Positions 1-7,771 of a stretch of 39,159 bases of DNA are shown one piece after another. The stretch's first letter is position 1. Every line of letters begins with the position of its first letter. The notes beneath the pieces were generated by a model. The model ran no database searches. It was given only the letters and a program-made list of their open reading frames with translations, and was not told the origin of the DNA. The DNA comes from Roseofilum acuticapitatum BLCC-M154 (GTDB lineage Bacteria > Cyanobacteriota > Cyanobacteriia > Cyanobacteriales > Desertifilaceae), in NCBI RefSeq assembly GCF_030068475.1, contig NZ_JAQOSP010000154.1, positions 1 through 39,159 on the forward strand. Reading direction: 5' to 3'. The translations under genes and the position numbers were made by a program.

Positions 1-140
1 AAGCGGAAATACCCTAATTAAAAATCCAGGGAGCAAGATGCTCCCACTCCAGTCATATCAAAGAATTCGAGGAGTGCGGGCATCTTGCCCGCTTCTTAAC
101 AAATTTTCATGTCCGCTTGCGGAAACCGGACTTGATATCA
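1..140 (-). repeat. Dispersed paired-hairpin repeat, copy A (cut by window edge)
   Basis: Read on the minus strand, this copy starts with the terminal sequence TGATATCAAGTCCGG (126-140). It then has a TCCGC/GCGGA hairpin near 113-122, hairpin 1 (76-92; GCGGGCA stem, AGA loop on the minus strand), a short ACTCC/GGAGT pairing, hairpin 2 (29-45; GGGAGCA stem, TCT loop on the minus strand) and an AT-rich tail. The same order recurs at 28369-28498, 31279-31742 and 39019-39159. The TGA stop codon of the neighbouring histidine kinase gene (138-140) lies inside the element's terminal sequence. Confidence 0.9.
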
Positions 141-1445
141 TGAGTTTTCGATGTTGTTTTTCATGGGTAGGCTGATGGTAAAGGTGGTTCCTTGTTGGGG
201 AATCGAGTGACATTCGAGGAGACCCTCATGGTGTTGAATGATTTGATGAACGATCGCCAATCCTATTCCTGTGCCTTTTCCGGAGGGTTTGGTGGTGAAT
301 TGATAGTCAAAAATTTTATCTTGAATGTCTTCAGGGATACCGAGTCCGTTATCAGTAATGCGAATTTGGATGAGGGAGCGATCGCGGATAAATTCGGTTT
401 CGATGGTAATCTCACAAGTCTCTTCTGACGAGTCGGTTTGTTTTTCGCAGCGTTCATCTAAAGCATCAATACTATTGGCCAACAGATTCATAAACACTTG
501 ATTGAGTTGTTCGGGATAACAGAGGATAGGGGGCAGCTCTTGATAGTGTTTTATGACTTCAATCTCTCTTCGATTACTATTACTTTTCAGACGATGTTTG
601 AGAATTAGTAGGGTACTTTCGAGTCCATCATGAAGATCGGATTCTACGGGCTTATCGTTATTTTTGCGCGAAAATTTACGCAAAGAAAGACTCAGTTTTT
701 GGATGCGATCGCTACCGATTTTAATCGAATCCAGAAGACTGGGCAAATCTTCTAACAAATACTCTAAATCAATCGTTTCTGAATGTTCAACAATAACTTC
801 TGTGGGTTGGGGATATTCCTGCTGATAGAGTTTCAGATGCTCCATTAAACTCTCGACTCCTTCTTGGGCAAATTGGAGATTATTAGTAATAAATCCCAAG
901 GGATTATTAATTTCATGGGCAATCCCGGCAACCAGTTGTCCTAAAGTCGCCATTTTTTCACTTTGAACTAACTGAACTTGAGTATTTTGTAAGCTTTCAA
1001 AAGCGCCCAATAGAGCAGCCGTTCGTGCTTCAACTTTTTGTTCTAACTTAAAGGTTAAGTCCCGAATTGTTAATTGATTTTTTACTCTGGCTAAAACTTC
1101 TTCACACTGAAAGGGTTTACTAATATAATCTACACCACCAACTTGAAAGGCTTTCACCTTATCAATAACATCATCTAAAGCACTAATAAAAACCACTGGA
1201 ATTTCAGCCGTCTCTGGATTATCTTTTAAGCGTTCACAGACGGTATAGCCATCTAAATCCGGCATTTTAATATCCAGAATCACTAAATCTGGAGGATCGG
1301 CTTGACAAGAGTTTAAGGCCATTTCTCCATTGAGGGCTTTACGAACTTTATATCCTTGTTCGGCTAACATCGTGGAGAGTAAGCGAATATTATCTGGGGT
1401 ATCATCGACAATTAAAAGGCTTTTTGAATCTAAGTTATTAACCAT
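138..1445 (-). CDS. REC-domain sensor histidine kinase (response regulator fused to HisKA/HATPase)
   Basis: The 435-residue protein begins with a receiver domain (about 8-125): acidic pair VDD at 14-16, phosphoacceptor Asp58 in VILDIKMP and conserved Lys110 in ISKPF. A coiled-coil linker (about 128-165) leads to a HisKA segment with His177 in AGIAHEINNP. The HATPase domain follows, with an N-box (MNLLANSIDAL), G1 (DNGLGIP) and G2 (GKGTGIGLAI). This REC-first, sensor-less layout is common in cyanobacteria, where such soluble kinases receive phosphate from another kinase or protein partner. It probably works with the REC-GGDEF and hybrid kinase genes immediately upstream on the same strand (45-bp gap). 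The stop codon TGA at 138-140 belongs to the terminal sequence of a dispersed repeat, so the original C-terminus may have been slightly altered. The signal it senses cannot be told from sequence. Confidence 0.93.
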   Translation of the reverse strand: MVNNLDSKSLLIVDDTPDNIRLLSTMLAEQGYKVRKALNGEMALNSCQADPPDLVILDIKMPDLDGYTVCERLKDNPETAEIPVVFISALDDVIDKVKAFQVGGVDYISKPFQCEEVLARVKNQLTIRDLTFKLEQKVEARTAALLGAFESLQNTQVQLVQSEKMATLGQLVAGIAHEINNPLGFITNNLQFAQEGVESLMEHLKLYQQEYPQPTEVIVEHSETIDLEYLLEDLPSLLDSIKIGSDRIQKLSLSLRKFSRKNNDKPVESDLHDGLESTLLILKHRLKSNSNRREIEVIKHYQELPPILCYPEQLNQVFMNLLANSIDALDERCEKQTDSSEETCEITIETEFIRDRSLIQIRITDNGLGIPEDIQDKIFDYQFTTKPSGKGTGIGLAIVHQIIQHHEGLLECHSIPQQGTTFTISLPMKNNIENS

Positions 1446-1490
1446 AAGGATAGATATAAAATTAACAGGTTTTTGGGCGACAATTCAGGG

Positions 1491-2489
1491 TTATCGATAA
1501 ACCGAGTTTCTGCCTTTCTGTTTGGCATAATAGAGAGATTGATCCGCACTAGCAATTAAGTCTTCAGGGGATAAATCGGAATCTGGAAACCGACAGGCAA
1601 CACCCAAACTAACGGTAACATAGGAACTCACTTTAGATTGACTATGGGCAATTTGTAGGGCTTCAATTTCTAAGCGAATGAGTTCGGCTACTTGTAGGGC
1701 ATAGTCGGAGGAAGCATTGGGTAAAATAATGGCAAATTCTTCCCCACCATAGCGGGCAACTAGAGCGCCAGAGTGGGTAACGACTCCTTTCATGGCTTGA
1801 GCAACCCGTTGTAAACATTGATCGCCTTGTAGGTGGCCATAGGTATCATTATAAAGTTTAAAATAATCGACATCTGCTAAAATCAAAGATAGGGATTGGG
1901 GATATCCTCTGCTATAAGAGGGCAGAGAAAATAAGCGTTTCCATTCTTGTTGAAGATAATCATTAAAATGGCGACGGTTACTGAGTTGGGTGAGTTCGTC
2001 TAGGGTGACTAACCGTTCTAAGTTTTGTTGAGTTTGCTGTCGTTGACTGACCTCTTGTTTGAGTTGTTGTAGTTCTTCTTTGAGTTTTTTCTGTTGACCA
2101 CAGAGGCTGAGTTGGTGTTGTACCCTAGCGAGGACTTCTTCGACTTGGAAGGGTTTGGTGATGTAGTCGAGTCCACCGGATTTGAAGGCCTGTAACTTGT
2201 GGTTGGCTTCGTCTAAGGCACTTAAGAAAATAACGGGAATTTCGGCAGTCAGAGGAGAAGATTTGAGGGCATCACAGACTTGATAGCCATTCATGCCGGG
2301 CATATTAATATCGAGAAGGATGAGATCGGGGGGTTGGGCGGTGCAGGAGGCGATCGCCATTTCTCCGTTGATCGCTTTTCGCACTTTATACCCCTGCTGG
2401 GTCAACATTTGGGAGAGTAGACGCAGGTTATCGGGCAGATCGTCCACAATTAAGATATTGTCTCCCTTGAGTTCCGATTGTGCGATCAT
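1491..2489 (-). CDS. REC-GGDEF response regulator (diguanylate cyclase)
   Basis: The 332-residue protein has an N-terminal receiver domain (about 10-128; Asp60 in LILLDINMPG, Lys112 in ITKPF). A Gln/Lys-rich coiled coil (about 130-160) precedes a GGDEF domain (about 162-332). The active-site signature is GGEEF at 248-252 in RYGGEEFAIILP, so it should condense two GTP to cyclic di-GMP. The usual RxxD inhibitory site just upstream of the signature is not evident, which suggests weak or no product inhibition. Its start codon overlaps the stop of the upstream hybrid kinase by 4 bp (ATGA, 2486-2489), so the two are translationally coupled and the kinase is its likely phosphodonor. The receiver domain closely resembles that of the next gene downstream (shared DDxPDNxRLLS and GYKVRKAxNGEMA), pointing to domain duplication. 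Confidence 0.94.
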   Translation of the reverse strand: MIAQSELKGDNILIVDDLPDNLRLLSQMLTQQGYKVRKAINGEMAIASCTAQPPDLILLDINMPGMNGYQVCDALKSSPLTAEIPVIFLSALDEANHKLQAFKSGGLDYITKPFQVEEVLARVQHQLSLCGQQKKLKEELQQLKQEVSQRQQTQQNLERLVTLDELTQLSNRRHFNDYLQQEWKRLFSLPSYSRGYPQSLSLILADVDYFKLYNDTYGHLQGDQCLQRVAQAMKGVVTHSGALVARYGGEEFAIILPNASSDYALQVAELIRLEIEALQIAHSQSKVSSYVTVSLGVACRFPDSDLSPEDLIASADQSLYYAKQKGRNSVYR

Positions 2490-4957
2490 GGCTTTACCTT
2501 TGCAATTAACGACACCACACAGTCAAAGCGAAAATTATGGGCCCATTCTGATAATTGTTGGGACAGGGGATTTAAGGATTCGGGAATTTCGTCAATGAGT
2601 AAAACCATTTCATCGTCAAATCCTTTAATGGCGGTTTGATAGAGTTCCTCAATCCACTCTGGTTTCATTTCTGCGAGATAGTCTTCTAGGGGACGGGTTA
2701 GAGGTTTCTCGTCTGGAGAGGGCGAAGGCTCATTCTCTTGATAAAGATACTCAATTCCGAGATGATGGGCAATTTTTTCTAATAGGACGTTTTCTCGAAA
2801 GGGTTTACGCAAAAATTCATCGCATCCGGCACTGAGGACTAAATTGCGTTCTTCTTCAAAGGCACTGGCAGTGAGGGCAAAAATGAGGGTACTGCGACCT
2901 TTAGTGGTGCTTTTAATCTGTCGGGTGGCTTCGTAACCGTCCATGATGGGCATTTGCATGTCCATGAGGATTAAATGGGGATACCATTTTTTCCAGATGG
3001 CGATCGCCTCTTGGCCATTAGAAGCGACTTCAACATCAAAGCCCAAATTACCTAGAAGTTGTAGCAATAGCATCCGACTTTCTTGGCGATCGTCTACGGC
3101 TAAAATTCGCTTGCACTCTTGTCCGGGGGCTAATCCCTTGACCTTACGAGTCGGAATAGAGGACTCAATTTCACTGGGGTCTACCTGTTTCACCTGGATG
3201 GAAAATTTAAAGGTTGAGCCGCGATCGATTTGGGAAGTGACGGTTATATCCCCTCCCATTAATTGTACAAACTGGCGACTAATGGGTAATCCTAATCCGG
3301 TTCCCTGTTGGGATTTGCGTCCGGTTTCGGTTTGGGTAAAGGGTTCAAACAGGTGTTCTAATTCTTCTGGGGCAATGCCTGGGCCGGTATCGTCGATCTG
3401 AAACTCGATGGCGATCGCTTCTTGCACCGTCTCTGGGGCTTTTCTATGGACTCTTAAGGCTACCCCCCCATCTTGAGTAAATTTAATGGCATTCCCCAGT
3501 AAATTAATTAAAACTTGGCGCAGTTTCCCTTCATCTCCAGCAATAAATTGGGGAACATTTGAGTCCCATTCAAAGAGCAGGTGTAAGCCTTTAGAGGTGG
3601 CTTTAAGCTGAAGCATTTCTTCAATACTTTTGAGCAGGCGATAGAGATCGAAGTTACTGGGATTCAGGGTGACTCGACCGGCTTCTATTTTGGACATCTC
3701 CAAAATATCATTAATTAACTCTAGGAGATGTTCGCCCGATCGCCCAATAATCTCTAAATTTTCTTGGTGTTCTCGTTTGAGCGAAGCGTCTCGACTCATA
3801 ATTTGGGTAAAGCCGAGGATGGCATTTAAGGGGGTGCGTAGCTCATGGCTCATGTTTGCCAAAAATTCACTTTTGGCTTTATTGGCATGTTCGGCTGCTT
3901 CTTTGGCTTGAGCGAGGGCTTCTTCTGCTTGTTTGCGTTGAGTGATATCGTTGGTGACTGAGAGTAAACAATCTTCTCCCCTGAGTTTAATGATATCGGC
4001 CGAGAGTAAAGTAATCCGACGCTCTCCGGATTTGGTGCAAAATTCAAATTCGTAATCCCGGATAAAGCCTTGATTAACCAAGGTTTCAAAGAGGTTGACT
4101 CTCTGTTCCATTTTTGTCCAGAGTTGCAATTCTACGGCGGTGCGTCCAATCACTTCTTCATTAGTGTATCCGGTGGTTCTCAGGAAGGCATCATTGACTT
4201 CTAGATGTCGCCCATCTTTCATGGAGGTGATGGTGATGGGGTGGGGAGTACACTGAAAAACGATGGAAAATTTGTCTTCTGAGGCTTGTTTATCGGTTTC
4301 CGCTAAGGTGCGATCGCTGATTTCTTGTTCAAGTTGCCTCGTTTTGGTTTCTAACTCTTGGGTTCTCGATTGAACTTGGGCTTCTAGGGTTTGATTTAGG
4401 TGTGTGAGTTGGGTAGAAAGAGAAGCGAGTTTTTGGCGATGTTCTTCTAGGGTTTGGATTTCCTGGAAGGAGCGTAAATTTTTTAATAAACAGATCCCCA
4501 AAGTTTGTTGATTGAATTTCTCCTTCTGCTGATAATCATTAATATCATAATTGTGCAAGATGGAAAATTCTAAGGCTGGATCTGACTCGTTTGCACAGAG
4601 AATAATTCGATGGGATAGGTTCGCTAGATCTTCTCGAATGAATTGAACTAGCTTTAATCCTCCCCTCGGTTTTTCTAGATCGAGATCGATGAAAACCATG
4701 CTTAAATCTGGGGAGTCTGCGAGGCGATTTTGCGCTTGTTCTCTGTTCTCTATCCATTGCACCTGCAAGGGTTTTCCTTGAAATACAAACTCTTCATGGA
4801 ATTGATCCGTCAAAAGCTGATAAATTTTTGGATCTCGATCGACTACTAAAATCGACCAGCAGGGTTTTGAAGACTGGTTTGATGCACCCCGGTTAAGGTT
4901 TTCTGATGGCAAGAGTTCATCGGTTTTTCCCGGCGATCCTCTCTTTTTTTTCTTCAT
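2486..4957 (-). CDS. Hybrid histidine kinase (REC-like, PAS, HisKA, HATPase, REC)
   Basis: The 823-residue soluble protein has no membrane segment. The order is: lysine-rich start; a degenerate receiver-like domain (about 34-160, acidic DLDLEKPRGG around Asp91); a coiled coil (160-225); a PAS domain with PAC (about 225-345); HisKA with His371 in LANMSHELRTPLNAILGF; HATPase (about 470-592; DTGPGIAP and GTGLGLPIS); and a receiver domain (about 616-735; Asp666 in LILMDMQMP, Lys718 in RKPF). The tail of about 75 residues is of a kind often found at the end of cyanobacterial hybrid kinases and is not a clear HPt. The protein should autophosphorylate on His371 and pass phosphate to Asp666 and probably to the coupled REC-GGDEF protein. 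It is the first gene of a three-gene minus-strand set. The ATG start follows a T-rich stretch on the plus strand (AAGAAAAAAAA-type coding start), with no strong ribosome site. Confidence 0.93.
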   Translation of the reverse strand: MKKKKRGSPGKTDELLPSENLNRGASNQSSKPCWSILVVDRDPKIYQLLTDQFHEEFVFQGKPLQVQWIENREQAQNRLADSPDLSMVFIDLDLEKPRGGLKLVQFIREDLANLSHRIILCANESDPALEFSILHNYDINDYQQKEKFNQQTLGICLLKNLRSFQEIQTLEEHRQKLASLSTQLTHLNQTLEAQVQSRTQELETKTRQLEQEISDRTLAETDKQASEDKFSIVFQCTPHPITITSMKDGRHLEVNDAFLRTTGYTNEEVIGRTAVELQLWTKMEQRVNLFETLVNQGFIRDYEFEFCTKSGERRITLLSADIIKLRGEDCLLSVTNDITQRKQAEEALAQAKEAAEHANKAKSEFLANMSHELRTPLNAILGFTQIMSRDASLKREHQENLEIIGRSGEHLLELINDILEMSKIEAGRVTLNPSNFDLYRLLKSIEEMLQLKATSKGLHLLFEWDSNVPQFIAGDEGKLRQVLINLLGNAIKFTQDGGVALRVHRKAPETVQEAIAIEFQIDDTGPGIAPEELEHLFEPFTQTETGRKSQQGTGLGLPISRQFVQLMGGDITVTSQIDRGSTFKFSIQVKQVDPSEIESSIPTRKVKGLAPGQECKRILAVDDRQESRMLLLQLLGNLGFDVEVASNGQEAIAIWKKWYPHLILMDMQMPIMDGYEATRQIKSTTKGRSTLIFALTASAFEEERNLVLSAGCDEFLRKPFRENVLLEKIAHHLGIEYLYQENEPSPSPDEKPLTRPLEDYLAEMKPEWIEELYQTAIKGFDDEMVLLIDEIPESLNPLSQQLSEWAHNFRFDCVVSLIAKVKP

Positions 4958-5103
4958 AGTTCACACCAAAACCGTAAGTCAATCGATGTACAATGAGGGG
5001 TTGGGAGTTGACCGTTGATCGGTAGTTTTATAGTCGAGTTTTTTAGATCTCGGACACTCCATAGATAACCGGTTATTATTCGCTAGGGCTGAATAATCTA
5101 CCC

Positions 5104-5109
5104 ATTATA
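5104..5109 (-). promoter_or_regulatory. Possible -10 box upstream of the signalling operon
   Basis: On the minus strand this reads TATAAT, about 147 bases before the hybrid kinase ATG. No convincing -35 hexamer sits 16-18 bases further upstream, so this is only a candidate. The rest of 4958-5191 shows no gene. Confidence 0.25.
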
Positions 5110-5191
5110 TCAAGTTTTCTTGGATCTCCCATCCCCTTAAAGACTTGTCATATTATTACTGAGTTTTATACTATACCTAAAGGGTGGAGGG

Positions 5192-6430
5192 TTAAGACGA
5201 TTGTTGGGCTAAACAGGCACTTCCATAGGCCGCTAAAGGACTGATGGAAGGGATAAAGGGAACGGATAAGTAGGTTTGCCGTAGTTTTGACCAGGTATTA
5301 CTTTTTGCACCACCTCCTGCTGTATATAAGCGTTTGAGGGGAGTGGCTCCGAGTTCGGTGAGCCGTTGATATCCAAGGGTTTCAATGCGGGCGATTCCTT
5401 GCAGGAGTCCATGGAGAAATTCTACTGGATCTGCTGGACGGGGATGGAGACGGGGGGGGAGGTTGGGGTCGTTGATGGGGAAGCGATCGCCTTTTCTCAG
5501 TAAGGGATAGTAGTCTAGATTACTTTTTTGGTGGGGATTGATTTGATTGGATAGGGTTTCTAATTCTACATCGGTAAAAAAATGTCGTAGCACTGCACCG
5601 CCAGTATTGGAGGCTCCCCCAACTAACCAGCGATCGCCAAACCGATGGCTATAAATCCCATACTGGCTATTATTCACAGGGGTTTCACTGAGCAGTTTTA
5701 ACACTAAAGTGGAGCCGAGGGAGGTCACCCCATCACCGGGAACCGATGCACCACTGGCGATAAAGGCGGCGATACTGTCAGTGGTTCCGGCACAAATGAG
5801 ACAATCGGGGGGGATGGAAAATTGTTGGGCAATTTGGGGTAAAATGGGGGCGATCGCCTCTCCCGGTGTATAAACTTTCGGTAAAGTTAGGCGATCGGGA
5901 AGGGAAGGAAACCAGTCCGGATAGCAGAGATTATGGACATCATAGCCCAGTTTCAGCGCATTGTGATAATCACTGATTCCGAGTTTACCATGGAGTAAAG
6001 AAGCTAACCAGTCTGCTTGATGAAGAAAATAAATGGAGCCATCTAAGGATAGGTTTTCGAGTCCCCAAAGGAGTTTTGCCAAGCTCGATGTGGCGCTTAA
6101 AACGAGATGATCGGAAGGGGCAAACCCTTGTATTTGAGGAATCATGGCTTTTCCCCGGTCGTCATTGTACATCAGTGGGGGGGCGATCGCCTCTCCCTCC
6201 CCATTACAAAACAAAACCGTTGCAGACGTACCATTAATCAAAATTCGGGTAATCTGTTGCCGACAGTCTAACGGCAGTTGCTCGAAGAGGGAAAATAGGC
6301 TAGTTTTCCAGACTTCGGGAAGTTGGCGATCGTAGGTGCAGGTTGCCTGAGCAAGAATGTCCCGATCTGGATTAATGGCAATTGCCCTTGCTCCCGATGT
6401 GCCAAAATCAATTCCTAACGCTAATCCCAT
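5192..6430 (-). CDS. FGGY-family carbohydrate kinase, cyanobacterial D-ribulose-kinase type
   Basis: The 412-residue protein starts MGLALGIDFGTSGARA, the N-terminal phosphate-binding loop of the FGGY kinases. Near the C-terminus GGGAKSNTW matches the second ATP-contact segment. Its length and the DFGTSGARA signature resemble the short FGGY enzymes of cyanobacteria and plant plastids (the SePSK/AtXK-1 type), reported to phosphorylate D-ribulose; substrate assignment here is by family only. A TTG three codons upstream (6437-6439) would add MLD, but ATG at 6428-6430 puts the kinase motif at the usual distance from the start. No clear Shine-Dalgarno is seen. It is monocistronic, with a 234-bp gap after it and the divergent xisHI region before it. 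Confidence 0.88.
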   Translation of the reverse strand: MGLALGIDFGTSGARAIAINPDRDILAQATCTYDRQLPEVWKTSLFSLFEQLPLDCRQQITRILINGTSATVLFCNGEGEAIAPPLMYNDDRGKAMIPQIQGFAPSDHLVLSATSSLAKLLWGLENLSLDGSIYFLHQADWLASLLHGKLGISDYHNALKLGYDVHNLCYPDWFPSLPDRLTLPKVYTPGEAIAPILPQIAQQFSIPPDCLICAGTTDSIAAFIASGASVPGDGVTSLGSTLVLKLLSETPVNNSQYGIYSHRFGDRWLVGGASNTGGAVLRHFFTDVELETLSNQINPHQKSNLDYYPLLRKGDRFPINDPNLPPRLHPRPADPVEFLHGLLQGIARIETLGYQRLTELGATPLKRLYTAGGGAKSNTWSKLRQTYLSVPFIPSISPLAAYGSACLAQQSS

Positions 6431-6511
6431 ATCCAGCAACTTTATAGCAACACAGCTCGATCTTGTACATTTTCACGAATCCTTCAAAATATCATACAAT
6501 AGTCTCTTGAA

Positions 6512-6536
6512 GTAGGGTGGGCAGTGCCCACCTTAC
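6512..6536. repeat. Short GTAGG...CCTAC-type palindrome
   Basis: A 25-base near-perfect palindrome with GTAGGGTGGGCA on one arm and TGCCCACCTTAC on the other (one G-T pair). It belongs to the same general class as the palindromes at 17750-17777 and 28532-28560. It sits exactly where recognisable XisH coding sequence stops. Confidence 0.8.
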
Positions 6537-6550
6537 CCATTAACTATAAA

Positions 6551-6655
6551 GGATTTTTTCAGCGAGAATTCACACAAATTTCCCTAGAACGATATCAGAT
6601 TAAACAAATCATTTACGATCCAGAAAAAGAGGTGATTGTCCGATGGATACCCTAG
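6551..6655 (+). pseudogene. xisH: xisH remnant (C-terminal fragment only)
   Basis: Translation in frame with 6551 gives about 34 residues containing ERYQIKQIIYDPEKEVIVRW followed by IP and a TAG stop (6653-6655). This matches the C-terminal end typical of XisH proteins, which are normally about 140 residues. The stop overlaps the start of xisI by 13 bases, as in intact xisHI pairs. Upstream the frame runs into a short palindrome (6512-6536) and a stop at 6500-6502, with no ATG, so the N-terminal three quarters of the gene are missing. The identification is from my recall of the family; the truncation is directly visible. Confidence 0.75.
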
Positions 6656-6978
6656 AACAATATCGCCAGATCATTCAGTCCATATTAACCGAATATGCTG
6701 CCATTCCCATAGCCAATGGGGAGATTGATTGCTACACTGTTTTTGATACTCAACAAGATCATTATCAAGTGGTTAATATTGGATGGGATGGCTATCGCCG
6801 CGTCTATGGTTGTGTCTTGCACCTCGATATTATCAACGGCAAGATCTGGGTGCAGCATAACATGACTGAAATGAGAATCGCTCAAGAACTGGTGAATCGA
6901 GGAGTAGCCAAAGACCAAATTGTGTTAGGCTTCCAAGACCCTAACATGCGGCAATACACCGAGTATGCGGCTATTTAA
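6643..6978 (+). CDS. xisI: XisI family protein (fdxN element excision controlling factor-like)
   Basis: The 111-residue protein shows the family pattern: an N-terminal helix (YRQIIQSILTEYA), then DxQxDHYQVVNIGWDGYRRVYG, a strand HLDIINGKIWVQHNMTE, and the C-terminal VLGFQDPNMRQYTEYA. XisI was named for its role with XisF and XisH in excision of the Anabaena fdxN element, yet the family is present in many copies in cyanobacteria without that element, so the true role of most copies is unknown. Its usual partner XisH survives here only as a fragment ending inside the xisI start, so this xisI is an orphan unless a XisH from elsewhere serves it. Start ATG 6643 lies within the xisH 3' end. Confidence 0.9.
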   Translation: MDTLEQYRQIIQSILTEYAAIPIANGEIDCYTVFDTQQDHYQVVNIGWDGYRRVYGCVLHLDIINGKIWVQHNMTEMRIAQELVNRGVAKDQIVLGFQDPNMRQYTEYAAI

Positions 6979-7062
6979 GGGAATGAGATGGCCCATTACC
7001 CGCACATTGCACTATATACTTTTGGGTAGCATAGAACCGGAGTAGAGATTAGCCGAATCACC

Positions 7063-7737
7063 ATGCCAGAACCCTTAAGACTCGATGAAGCCGTTGAATT
7101 TGCGGAGAACCCAGAACCCCGTTGTCCCTGTGTCCTCTTGCTTGATACCTCTGGTTCCATGCAAGGAGAAGCTCTTGACGCTTTACACGAGGGCTTAGAA
7201 ACCTTTCGCACTGACTTGAATAAGGATACTTTGGCTGCTCGTCGGGTGGAAGTGGCCATTATCAGTTTCAATAATGAAATTAAGGTGGAACTTGACTTTG
7301 TAACCGCCGATCAATTTGAAACTCCCAAGCTTAGAGCATCAGGAATGACCTATATGGGGAGTGCTATTAATATAGGGTTGGATTTAATTGAAGCCCGAAA
7401 AGCCGAATATCGCGCTAATGGGATTGCCTATTATCGCCCTTGGGTATTCTTAATCACCGACGGAGCGCCCCAAGGAGAACCGGAAGAGGTAATCCAGAAA
7501 GCGGCTCAACGCATCCAAAAAGCTGAAAATAATAAGCAGGTGGCGTTTTTTGCGGTGGGAGTTGAAAATGCTGATTTAGCCCAGTTAAGCGAGATTGTGG
7601 TGCGGACTCCGGTAAAATTGAAAGGACTCAATTTTGTGGAAATGTTCCTGTGGCTATCGGCTTCGATGTCGGCGGTTTCCCATTCTAAACTCGACGATCA
7701 GGTGGCGCTCCCTCCTCCCGGTTGGGGCACGGTTTAA
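7063..7737 (+). CDS. von Willebrand factor A domain protein, TerY-like
   Basis: The 224-residue protein is essentially one vWA domain. A complete MIDAS metal site is visible: DTSGSM (Asp28-Ser30-Ser32), Thr96 in SGMTYMGSA and Asp133 in LITDGAPQG. The short form with the FLITDGAPQGE segment resembles TerY proteins, which in other bacteria travel with a PP2C phosphatase and a Ser/Thr kinase; neither is present here. No signal peptide or membrane segment is seen, so it is probably cytoplasmic. It lies 84 bp after xisI and 34 bp before the 296-aa gene, with which it probably forms an operon. It most likely binds a partner protein through its metal site. Confidence 0.9.
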   Translation: MPEPLRLDEAVEFAENPEPRCPCVLLLDTSGSMQGEALDALHEGLETFRTDLNKDTLAARRVEVAIISFNNEIKVELDFVTADQFETPKLRASGMTYMGSAINIGLDLIEARKAEYRANGIAYYRPWVFLITDGAPQGEPEEVIQKAAQRIQKAENNKQVAFFAVGVENADLAQLSEIVVRTPVKLKGLNFVEMFLWLSASMSAVSHSKLDDQVALPPPGWGTV

Positions 7738-7771
7738 ATGAGTAATGAAAATGAGTCATTGAGGAAAAAAG

